Position numbers and translations under genes: made by a program
Notes under the pieces: model-generated
The model's database searches: none
The model's input: the letters and a program-made list of their open reading frames with translations, nothing else
Told to the model about the DNA's origin: nothing
NCBI GenBank assembly: GCA_905182305.1
Contig: CAJJBB010000007.1
Location: 101,580 to 165,579, forward strand
Source of the DNA: Flavobacteria bacterium MS024-2A
Lineage (GTDB): Bacteria; Bacteroidota; Bacteroidia; Flavobacteriales; Flavobacteriaceae
Reading direction: 5' to 3'
Length of the DNA stretch: 64,000 nt
Part shown: piece by piece, positions 34,039 through 42,522 of the stretch
Layout: each line of letters begins with the position of its first letter
Position numbering within the stretch: the stretch's first letter is position 1

Positions 34039-35169
34039 TTATTTAAAGGGTGAAAAATTAATTGACAAAATATCTTTTTCAATCAATGACACCCATTGTG
34101 CATACATTTTACCACTAGGGTGTAAATTATCATTTGCGATGAGTGAAAGATCATTAAGTGCATTTCTGGAAATATCAGTAATATTATAAAATTTTACATT
34201 TCGCTGTTCAGCTTCATATTTAATAATACTATTAAACTCGTTAATTTGTTTCGTGATTTCACTTCTTTGTAAAGAATTAGCAAAGGGCGTAGCCCCCCAA
34301 TCTGGAATTGATAAAACAAAAACCCTCTCTTTTATATTTCCACTTAATATAACAGCCCGATCAATAAGCTCAATAAAACTTGGTCTGAAATTCTCCGCCA
34401 ATTGTCCTTGAAACTGATTATTTACTCCAATCAGAAGTGATACAAGTCCGTAAGGAGGTTCCAGAGTTAATTCTGCAGTAGCAGTAATTAACTGTTGCGC
34501 AGTCCATCCTGTTTGAGCAATAATTTCTAGCTCATTAATTTCTGAATTGACTTTGGATAATTTGTCTAAAAGCTGAACTGGCCATTTTTGTTTGACATCA
34601 ACTGATTCTCCAATTGTATAGCTGTCACCTAAAGCCAAATATTTATTTTTATTGCCAAACACTTCACCTTGAACAAATACGGCATTAATAACTAGGTCAT
34701 TATTGATTTCAATTATTAAGGTATCACTATTGGTATTTAACGGAGCCCCTTCCCATCTATTAAAACTCCATCCCTTTTCTGGTATAGCAATTAATTCTAT
34801 TATATCACCCAAGTTTTGTCCCTCTACTGGACCAGATTTAATTAGTTGCTCATTGATTAGACCCTGCCCTTGAACACTTAATAAAACATTAAAATTTGTT
34901 TTACTGAAGTTTGCAACAATGTTTTTATTCCCGTCAACTAGTATATCAATGGAACTAGATGATCCTGAAGCGTCTCCAGACCAACTATCAAAAAAGTACT
35001 CACCTACAGGATAGGCATTTAAAGTAACGATACTACCTTCCTTATAAGTCCCTTCAGATGGGATTACAGTTCCTGATTCGACAGGACTAATACTTGCATC
35101 TAAAACAAACTCTTTAGTACAGCTTGTTGGCAATGAAACGGAAATTAAAAAAAGAAGTATTTTTTTAAT
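34039..35169 (-). CDS. InlB-type repeat plus SGNH hydrolase lipoprotein, non-ATG start
   Basis: The mature protein has two divergent InlB B-repeats (blocks YFFDSWSGDASGSSSSIDI and WSFNRWEGAPLNTNSDTLII) followed from about residue 165 by an SGNH domain (KYLALGDSYTIGE, LLIGVNNQFQGQ, NDNLHPSGKMYAQW). No ATG is available. TTG at 35133 would give a leaderless LPTSCTKE start, but the frame extends up to ATT at 35169 and then encodes KKILLFLISVSLPTSC, a perfect lipoprotein signal. The start therefore seems to be ATT (or a mutated ATG); there is a stop shortly upstream. Substrate probably an acetylated glycan; it runs opposite to the neighbouring locus. Confidence 0.7.
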   Translation of the reverse strand: MKKILLFLISVSLPTSCTKEFVLDASISPVESGTVIPSEGTYKEGSIVTLNAYPVGEYFFDSWSGDASGSSSSIDILVDGNKNIVANFSKTNFNVLLSVQGQGLINEQLIKSGPVEGQNLGDIIELIAIPEKGWSFNRWEGAPLNTNSDTLIIEINNDLVINAVFVQGEVFGNKNKYLALGDSYTIGESVDVKQKWPVQLLDKLSKVNSEINELEIIAQTGWTAQQLITATAELTLEPPYGLVSLLIGVNNQFQGQLAENFRPSFIELIDRAVILSGNIKERVFVLSIPDWGATPFANSLQRSEITKQINEFNSIIKYEAEQRNVKFYNITDISRNALNDLSLIANDNLHPSGKMYAQWVSLIEKDILSINFSPFK

Positions 35170-35306
35170 AGTATTAGCTTATAAGTGCTTAAATATAATT
35201 TTTCTATTGATATTCACCATCATTTTTCCTTTTAATAGTTTAAGGAGATGGTAATTAAATAATTCATAACATATTAAAAAAATCATTTATTGAATACATT
35301 ATAAAA

Positions 35307-35332
35307 TTCGTATACGATAAAACACGGTAGAT
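35307..35332 (+). promoter_or_regulatory. Candidate regulator site upstream of the GH36 gene
   Basis: TTCGTATACGA (35307-35317, containing a ten-base palindrome) followed after ten bases by GTAGAT (35327-35332). The same arrangement, GTATAC with GTAGAT 17 bases downstream, precedes the LytTR regulator gene. About 95 bases upstream of the GH36 ATG. The rest of the 35170-35427 gap is AT-rich without a gene. Confidence 0.4.
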
Positions 35333-35427
35333 ATATATAGATCACCATAGTGTATATTAAAATGCTATTTAAGTTTAATTCATTAATTAAGTTTGAATTT
35401 AATTACAATTTCTATATATAATTACTA

Positions 35428-37632
35428 ATGGATATCAGATCAACTTTATTTTTATGCTGCTTGTTTTTTTTAAATATTTCACTCTCACAGGATTTAATAA
35501 TTATAGAGAGTTCAGAATACGCAATTGTTCTTAAAAAAGATTCTCTTAAACGATTACAACATGTTTATTTTGGGTCAAAAGCATCAAATCTTAATGAATA
35601 TAGATCTATTGATAAACAGCTTCGTTATGAAGTAAAAGATGCTGCCGATTTACCTAACCATGTATACACTCCAAGTGGCACATGGAATACTTCAGAACCA
35701 GCATTACAGATATTACATTCTGACGGAAATCCCTCAACAGAATTAGAATACAAACAGCATATTAAAAAAAATCTAGGAGATGGAGTGTCTCTATTGACTG
35801 TAACTTTAGTTGACCCGATATACAAAACAGAGGTGTTGTTGTTTTATAAAGTTTACCATGAAGAAAATGTATTTGAACAGTGGTCAACCATCAAAAATAA
35901 CGAAGTGCAAGCAATCGAATTAAAAAAGTATGCCTCCGCTAATTTATATTTTAGAAATAACGATTTTTTTCTTACCCAATATCATGGAGCGTGGGGTTCT
36001 GAAATGCAACCCGAAACCCACCTTTTAACTTCAGGAATAAAAGTTTTAGATTCAAAGCTGGGGACTCGATCTAATTTATATGCTCCACCAAACTTTATTT
36101 TATCTCTTGATGGTATTGCAAAAGAAGACACAGGGAAAGTGTTACTTGCTAGTCTTGCTTGGTCAGGTAATTATCGCTTTGATTTTGAAAAAGATAGATT
36201 TAATAATCTTCGCTTAATAGCTGGTGCTAACAACTTCGCAGCCGAATATAAATTAGGAGCGAATCAGATCTTTGAAACTCCTCATTTTATTTATACTTAT
36301 TCAGAAAAAGGAAAAAATCAGGCTAGTATAAACATGCAACGTTGGAGTAGGAAATATAGAATTCATGAAGGAGAAGGGGATAGATTAACATTATTAAATA
36401 ATTGGGAAGCCACCCATTTTAATTTTAATGAAAAAAAAATAGTAGCGCTAATAGATCAAGCCAAAGAAATTGGAATAGATGTATTTTTATTAGACGATGG
36501 TTGGTTTGGAAATAAATACCCAAGAAACAATGATAGGGCCGGTCTTGGTGACTGGGAGGTCAACCAAAATAAGCTACCAAATGGCTTATCTAATCTTACA
36601 AAAAAAGCCAATAAAAGAGGAGTAAAGTTTGGGATTTGGATTGAACCAGAAATGGTTAACCCAAAAAGTGAACTATATGAAAATCATCTAGATTGGGTAA
36701 TTCGACAGCCTAATAGAAAAGAATATTATTATCGAAATCAATTAGTTTTAGATCTTTCAAATCCAGAGGTTCAAAACCATGTCTTCGGTGTTTTTGATAA
36801 TCTCTTTATTGAAAACTCTAATATTAGTTTTGTTAAATGGGATGCAAATTCAATTATATATAATGCCTATTCCGAATATTTAGCAAGAAATAAACTTCCT
36901 CAATCACATCTTTATTATGAATATGTAAAAGGTCTTTATAAAGTACTTGAAAGAGTACGAGAAAAATACCCTAAGGTTCCCATAATGCTTTGTTCTGGTG
37001 GAGGGGGAAGAGTAGATTATGGCGCTTTGCAGTATTTTACTGAATTCTGGCCAAGTGACAATACTAATGCTTTAGATCGAATTTTTATGCACTGGGAATA
37101 TTCACATTTCTACCCTGCGATAGCAATGAGTTCTCATGTTACCAATTGGAATAAAGAATCAAGTATTAAGTTCCGTGTGGATGTAGCTTCTATTGGAAAA
37201 TTAGGCTTTGATATTGAAATAGATAAACTCAGTGAAGAGGAAAAAGAATTTTGTAAGCAAGCATTACTTAATTATAAATCTTTACAAAAAAGCATATGGC
37301 ACGGAGACATGTATCGCCTTCAGGATCCATATGAAAACCCAATTGCTAGTATTCAGTATGTAAATCAAGAGAAAACCAGTTCGGTAGTTTTTTCATTTCT
37401 TATAAGTCAAAGATTTCAAACTTTTTATTCGAATGAACCAATACTTTTTAAAGGCTTAGATCCAAAAAAAATATATGAAATAGAAGAAATAAATCTTTTT
37501 CATCGAGAAATCACTGAAATAAATCAAGAAGCAACTTATTCAGGTGAATATTTAATGAAGTTTGGATTTAATCCCATAGTGACGGACAAAAGAAAAAGTG
37601 TAGTTCTTAAAATAAATGAGATAACTTTATAA
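35428..37632 (+). CDS. GH36 alpha-galactosidase (or alpha-N-acetylgalactosaminidase), secreted
   Basis: A 734-residue GH36 enzyme with a signal peptide. After an N-terminal beta-supersandwich the catalytic barrel shows DVFLLDDGWFGNKYPRNND, LGDWEVNQNKLPNGL, VKFGIWIEPEMVNPKSELY, the nucleophile motif FVKWDAN (D472) and the acid/base motif FWPSDNTNALDR (D544). A C-terminal beta domain ends the chain. It hydrolyses terminal alpha-linked galactose; some family members take GalNAc. First gene of the plus-strand locus: the esterase follows 16 bases later. Complete, with strong family motifs. Confidence 0.92.
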   Translation: MDIRSTLFLCCLFFLNISLSQDLIIIESSEYAIVLKKDSLKRLQHVYFGSKASNLNEYRSIDKQLRYEVKDAADLPNHVYTPSGTWNTSEPALQILHSDGNPSTELEYKQHIKKNLGDGVSLLTVTLVDPIYKTEVLLFYKVYHEENVFEQWSTIKNNEVQAIELKKYASANLYFRNNDFFLTQYHGAWGSEMQPETHLLTSGIKVLDSKLGTRSNLYAPPNFILSLDGIAKEDTGKVLLASLAWSGNYRFDFEKDRFNNLRLIAGANNFAAEYKLGANQIFETPHFIYTYSEKGKNQASINMQRWSRKYRIHEGEGDRLTLLNNWEATHFNFNEKKIVALIDQAKEIGIDVFLLDDGWFGNKYPRNNDRAGLGDWEVNQNKLPNGLSNLTKKANKRGVKFGIWIEPEMVNPKSELYENHLDWVIRQPNRKEYYYRNQLVLDLSNPEVQNHVFGVFDNLFIENSNISFVKWDANSIIYNAYSEYLARNKLPQSHLYYEYVKGLYKVLERVREKYPKVPIMLCSGGGGRVDYGALQYFTEFWPSDNTNALDRIFMHWEYSHFYPAIAMSSHVTNWNKESSIKFRVDVASIGKLGFDIEIDKLSEEEKEFCKQALLNYKSLQKSIWHGDMYRLQDPYENPIASIQYVNQEKTSSVVFSFLISQRFQTFYSNEPILFKGLDPKKIYEIEEINLFHREITEINQEATYSGEYLMKFGFNPIVTDKRKSVVLKINEITL

Positions 37633-37648
37633 TTAAAGGAACATCAAC

Positions 37649-39754
37649 ATGAAAAAATTAGGCATCTTATTTATAATTAACACTTTAATATTTATATCAT
37701 GTAAAAGTAGTGAACAAAAAAAATTATCACTTCCCTCTGTTTTTTCAAATCACATGGTACTTCAGCAAAAAGCTAATGTTTCAATATGGGGAAATTCTAT
37801 TGCGGATCATCCGGTCGAAATTAAAGGGAGTTGGGGTAGCAACGTAATAACAATTGCAAATTCAAAGGGAGAATGGGAAGCATCACTAGAGACCCCTTCT
37901 TTTGGTGGACCATTTGAATTAAGTATAAGATCAAACGAACAAAATATTGTATTTTCAGACGTAATGATTGGAGAAGTCTGGTTAGCCTCAGGACAGTCAA
38001 ATATGGAATGGAATATTAATCAATCTGAAGGAGGTAGAGGCATTGACAATAAAAATGAATATCTGTCAGCAAACTACTCAGAGATAAGAATGTTCAATAT
38101 TCCCCAGGATCTATCAGGTAAATATCTTAATGATGTAAAATGGTTAATTATAAATCCTGAAAATATTGAAAAAAGTGTAAAAGGTGGAGTTAATAATGGG
38201 ATTAGTGCTACAGCATTTTTTTTCGCTGTAAAACTATATACAAAACTAAATATTCCTATTGGGATTATAAATAGTAGCTGGGGAGGAACAAGGGTAGAGG
38301 CATGGACAAGTCACAAAAAGCTAAAAGAACTAATGCCAAATCTATTAAATATTGGAAAAAGACACCAATTCTTTAATAATAAATCAAAACTAATATCTTA
38401 TAATGATTCCATAGCTAAATTAAACAATGAAATGTTTGGAATTAAAACAGTTCTTATTCCTGACTATGATAACATGGGAATTAGAGATTGGGCAGAGTTA
38501 GACTTAAATGATCGAGAATTTTCAAAAAAGAGTTTTGATGACTCTTCATGGGATTTTTGGTTACCTAAAAGCATATCAAAAGAGCAAAAAAATAGCGGTA
38601 GTTTTGAATCTAAATTAGATGAAAATAATCAGATTATATCTGATGGCGTAATATGGTTTAGAGCCAAAATTAACATCGAAAATATTGAAAGTGAATACAG
38701 TTTAATTATTAATAACGGAATCGATGATCTTGATCTAACCTATTTTAATGGACAACTTATTGGGAATACCATTGGATGGGATAAAGCAAGAAACTATAAA
38801 ATACCAAAAGAAATATTGGAAAAGGGAGAGAATTCAATTGCAATAAGAGTTTATGATGGAGGAGGACCTGGTGGAATAAATGGTATTGTAGAAGTCAAAA
38901 ATTCTTTAACCAGTCAGACTATTCCTTTCAATTCATTTAAATTTAAACACCAAGCCTTTATTACCAATAAAAAATTATGGATTCACAATTATTCATTAGA
39001 AGATTTAATTAAAAACTCTTCCATTCTTCAAAAAAACATTCAACGTGAAATAATTTTTAATGATTCAAATGAGTATGGAATTCTATTTGAAAGGATGATT
39101 TTTCCAATTTTATCTTATAACATTAAAGGAGCTATATGGTATCAGGGAGAAGCTAATGTTTCTAATTATGATGAATACCAAGAATCTTTCTCTGGAATGA
39201 TAGATGACTGGAGAGAAAACTGGGGATATGATTTTCCATTTTATTATGCTCAAATAGCTCCATTCAGATACTCTAAAAATGAATTTTCTCATCAACTAAG
39301 AGACGCTCAAAGAAAAGTTTTAGAGTCAACTTCTAAAACTGGAATGGCAATTCTTTCTGATGTAGGTGAAGAAAATGATATTCATCCTCGAAATAAAAAA
39401 GACGTTGGTGAAAGACTTGCACTCTTAGCGCTAAAGAATGACTATGGTTTTGATATAGTTTCTTCAGGCCCCTTATATCAGAGTCATCAAAATTTTGATA
39501 AATATATTGAAGTTGATTTTAAGAGCAAAGGAAGTGGACTTTCTGCCAAAGAAAATTTAAGTGGGTTTGAAATAGCAAGTGAAAATGGAATTTTTCATCA
39601 AGCTTCTGCTAAAATCACTAACGATAAAGTTAGAGTTTTTTCAAAAAACGTGAATAATCCAATTCAGGTTAGATATGGATGGAAAAATTGGTTCAAGGGA
39701 ACCCTTTTCAATAAAGAAGGTTTACCCGCTTCATCGTTTAACAGCTCTAATTAA
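37649..39754 (+). CDS. Sialate-type O-acetylesterase with inserted beta-sandwich module
   Basis: A 701-residue lipoprotein (lipobox FISC). The SASA-family catalytic SGNH fold is split: GEVWLASGQSNMEWNI (S117) early, GAIWYQGEANVSNYDEYQ mid, and DVGEENDIHPRNKKDVGERL (H579) late. Inserted at about residues 297-414 is a beta-sandwich with WFRAKINIEN, GIDDLDLTYFNGQLIGN and NSIAIRVYDGGGPGGINGI. The same module recurs in the next enzyme and twice in the LytTR regulator. The enzyme removes O-acetyl groups from a sugar; the family name is historical and does not prove sialic acid. Followed after ten bases by the six-hairpin enzyme. Confidence 0.88.
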   Translation: MKKLGILFIINTLIFISCKSSEQKKLSLPSVFSNHMVLQQKANVSIWGNSIADHPVEIKGSWGSNVITIANSKGEWEASLETPSFGGPFELSIRSNEQNIVFSDVMIGEVWLASGQSNMEWNINQSEGGRGIDNKNEYLSANYSEIRMFNIPQDLSGKYLNDVKWLIINPENIEKSVKGGVNNGISATAFFFAVKLYTKLNIPIGIINSSWGGTRVEAWTSHKKLKELMPNLLNIGKRHQFFNNKSKLISYNDSIAKLNNEMFGIKTVLIPDYDNMGIRDWAELDLNDREFSKKSFDDSSWDFWLPKSISKEQKNSGSFESKLDENNQIISDGVIWFRAKINIENIESEYSLIINNGIDDLDLTYFNGQLIGNTIGWDKARNYKIPKEILEKGENSIAIRVYDGGGPGGINGIVEVKNSLTSQTIPFNSFKFKHQAFITNKKLWIHNYSLEDLIKNSSILQKNIQREIIFNDSNEYGILFERMIFPILSYNIKGAIWYQGEANVSNYDEYQESFSGMIDDWRENWGYDFPFYYAQIAPFRYSKNEFSHQLRDAQRKVLESTSKTGMAILSDVGEENDIHPRNKKDVGERLALLALKNDYGFDIVSSGPLYQSHQNFDKYIEVDFKSKGSGLSAKENLSGFEIASENGIFHQASAKITNDKVRVFSKNVNNPIQVRYGWKNWFKGTLFNKEGLPASSFNSSN

Positions 39755-39764
39755 TTTTTATTTC

Positions 39765-42371
39765 ATGAAAACTTCTCTGATACTTATTTTTTTTAGTTGT
39801 AATATTTTTTTTTCTCAAAATAATAACCGGTGGTCATTGCTTAGCGATGGACACATAGAATGGAATGTTAAATCTAATGACACGCACATGGATAATATAG
39901 AAATGAGTGGTCTACAGATTTCATCTATTGTCCATTATGGCATTAAAAATGGTGTGCTTAATCAAAGAGTTAATTTAATTTTTCCGATGTTACGGACTAT
40001 CCCTAACGATACCCATGCAAGTCTTTCTCATGAAATTGATTCTGAAATTTTAGATAAAATCAAGGTTAATGGGGAGTCAATTATCGAATACCCATATCAA
40101 TTCAGGCATAAAGGTTTCCTTGGATTTAGTTCAAATACAAAACAAGGGCTAGACATAAAGCATCAACTCTTCCCATCTAAAGATCAACCAGTATTTATTG
40201 ATAAAATTCAAATAGTAAATACAACGGATAAAAACGTTTCTATTAATCTCCCAAAAATTGACTATGTTTTTGAGACTGATGAAAAAAAAGGTGTTTCGGG
40301 AGGTTATAAAATCCAAGTAACTTCTAGTAAGGAAGGAGCCCATCAATTAGCCCCTAAAGAAGTTTTCGAATATTCTTTGATATATACCGGGAGACATAGT
40401 GATGCTTTTGAATCATCAATTTCTAGTGATTTTGAATTTAAAAAAAGAGAAAAACTACTTAGTGAAACCTTCACTAATTTAGTATTTGAATCTCCTGATA
40501 AAATTTTAAATGCTTTTTTTTCATTTTCTAAATTGAGAGCTGTTGAGAGTATTTTTAATACTAAAGGAGGCTTAATGCATGCTCCAGGCGGTGGTAGATA
40601 TTACGCTGCTATATGGGCAAATGATCAAGCCGAATATGCAAACCCATTTTTCCCTTTTTTAGGAAACTTAGAAGGTAATGAGTCTGCTATTAATTCTTTT
40701 CGTCATTTTACCAGATTTATAAACGATGAGTATAAGCCTATTCCTTCTTCAATTATTGCAGAAGGAATTGATTTTTGGAATGGCGCAGGGGATCGTGGAG
40801 ACATGGCCATGATTGCATATGGTGCCGGCAGATTTGCGATGGCTTATGGAGACAAAAAGACAGCTAAAGAACTTTGGCCTTTAATTGAATGGTGTTTAGA
40901 GTATTGTAGAAGAAAGATTAATAATGATGGAGTAGTTGCTTCTGATTCTGATGAATTGGAAGGACGGTTTCCAGCAGGAGATGCTAACTTAAATACATCT
41001 TCTTTGTATTATGACGCACTAGTTTCTGCATACTTATTGGGAAGCGAATTAAAAAAGGACAAACAACTATTAAACCAATATAAATCTCAAGCCAGCGGAA
41101 TAAAATATGATATTGAGAAGTATTTTGGAGCTGAAATGTCTGGCTATAAAACATATAAATATTTTAAAGAAAATTTATTGCTTCGCGCATGGATTGCGAC
41201 TCCTTTGACTGTTGATATTTTTGACAGAAGTGAAGCAACTATTGATGCCCTTTTTTCTGACGAACTTTGGACTGAGGATGGGCTAGCTTCACAAGCTAAT
41301 ACTGATCAATTATTGAAATCTATATTACCGTTTATAGAGTTTAAGGATTTACAAGGATTCGATGGAAATGATTTAGAATACATCACCAACCTTTTTACAT
41401 ATCCTGACTTAAAAAAGGACTCCTACAGTAAAATAAATTTTGATGATTCTAATTGGGGAAAAATAAAATTACCAGGAAGATTAGAAAAGTTATTTGAAGG
41501 AAAAGAACCATCTGATGGAATATATTGGTTTAGAAAAAAAGTGAATATTTCTAATACAGATAATGACTACGAATTAACTTTTGAGGATTCTATTGATGAT
41601 GCAGCAAGAATATACTTTAACGGACAATCTATTGGAACTTCAATATGGATTACTGGAGCAAATAAATTTGTAATACCTAAATCTTTATTAATTAAAGGTC
41701 AGAATACTATTTCAATTAATTTATTAGATGGAGGAGGCCCTGGTGGTTTTTACGGAAAAATATTTTTGGACAACTTTTCTAACGAAAGAATTTCTCTTAA
41801 CGACTATTGGAGTTATAAATTTTTAGGATTTCTGGGAGATTACCGTTATTTCATTAAAGGAACTAAAAAAAGTAAAAGCCTTCTAAATACAAGAGAAAAA
41901 TTAAATTCTATTTTTTCACAAAAAAAAGTAACCACTTTTTGGGACAGGGCTACTCTTTATGCATTTAGGGGTGCATTTGCGGCTGGAGAAACAAAACGTA
42001 CTTTAAAATATATTAAAGAATATTCTGAAAGGAGATTGTTAGGGGAGCATGTTCCTTATCCTGTAGAGGCATTCCCGGAAGGAAATCAAAGACATTTGTC
42101 TGCAGAAAGTGCACTCTATTGTAGAATAATTACTGAAGGTCTTTTTGGAATTAGACCAATTGGATTAAATTCATTTTCTTTTTCACCTAAAATGCCAGAA
42201 GGATGGAATGAGATGGCTTTAAGAAAGATAAGATCTTTTGGTAAAACCTATGACATAAAGGTCAATAGGATTGAGGATAGTTTATTGATAAAAGTGTTCA
42301 GTGATGATCAAATATTTATGGAATCCTTAATTAAAAATGGTAAAACAGTTAATGTGACGATGATTAATTAG
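39765..42371 (+). CDS. Putative six-hairpin glycosidase, family unassigned
   Basis: Start at ATG 39765 (868 residues, signal KTSLILIFFSCNIFFSQ), which avoids an 80-base overlap with the esterase. An N-terminal beta domain (1-240) leads to a helical toroid: GGRYYAAIWANDQAEYANPF, SSIIAEGIDFWNGAGDRGDM, DGVVASDSDELEGRFPAGD and SSLYYDALVSAYLLG. The toroid is interrupted at about residues 561-670 by the beta-sandwich module shared with the esterase (SDGIYWFRKKVNIS, SIDDAARIYFNGQSIG, LLDGGGPGGFYGK), then resumes (TTFWDRATLYAFRGAFAAGE). Acidic residues in WANDQAEY and DSDELEGRF are candidate catalysts. I cannot place it in a numbered GH family. Confidence 0.7.
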   Translation: MKTSLILIFFSCNIFFSQNNNRWSLLSDGHIEWNVKSNDTHMDNIEMSGLQISSIVHYGIKNGVLNQRVNLIFPMLRTIPNDTHASLSHEIDSEILDKIKVNGESIIEYPYQFRHKGFLGFSSNTKQGLDIKHQLFPSKDQPVFIDKIQIVNTTDKNVSINLPKIDYVFETDEKKGVSGGYKIQVTSSKEGAHQLAPKEVFEYSLIYTGRHSDAFESSISSDFEFKKREKLLSETFTNLVFESPDKILNAFFSFSKLRAVESIFNTKGGLMHAPGGGRYYAAIWANDQAEYANPFFPFLGNLEGNESAINSFRHFTRFINDEYKPIPSSIIAEGIDFWNGAGDRGDMAMIAYGAGRFAMAYGDKKTAKELWPLIEWCLEYCRRKINNDGVVASDSDELEGRFPAGDANLNTSSLYYDALVSAYLLGSELKKDKQLLNQYKSQASGIKYDIEKYFGAEMSGYKTYKYFKENLLLRAWIATPLTVDIFDRSEATIDALFSDELWTEDGLASQANTDQLLKSILPFIEFKDLQGFDGNDLEYITNLFTYPDLKKDSYSKINFDDSNWGKIKLPGRLEKLFEGKEPSDGIYWFRKKVNISNTDNDYELTFEDSIDDAARIYFNGQSIGTSIWITGANKFVIPKSLLIKGQNTISINLLDGGGPGGFYGKIFLDNFSNERISLNDYWSYKFLGFLGDYRYFIKGTKKSKSLLNTREKLNSIFSQKKVTTFWDRATLYAFRGAFAAGETKRTLKYIKEYSERRLLGEHVPYPVEAFPEGNQRHLSAESALYCRIITEGLFGIRPIGLNSFSFSPKMPEGWNEMALRKIRSFGKTYDIKVNRIEDSLLIKVFSDDQIFMESLIKNGKTVNVTMIN

Positions 42372-42428
42372 AATAATATAATGACTTTTTATATTTTCAA
42401 ATCAAAATTTATATACAACTTAAGCCTT

Positions 42429-42439
42429 TTAGTATACAA
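42429..42439 (+). promoter_or_regulatory. Candidate regulator site upstream of susC
   Basis: TTAGTATACAA, identical over 11 bases to a site before the LytTR regulator gene. A second TTAGTCTAACAGTATT stretch follows. About 85-95 bases before the susC ATG. Confidence 0.4.
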
Positions 42440-42522
42440 TATTAGTCTAACAGTATTTTTAAAGAATTAATATTTTCTTGCTTATAATAAATTTAATCAT
42501 TCAACAAATAATAATTAAACTC

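Noticed and set aside
37649..39754. Sialic acid as the target of the locus
   Set aside because: Only the family name of the esterase suggests it. No sialidase, sialic-acid lyase or ManNAc epimerase gene is in the window.
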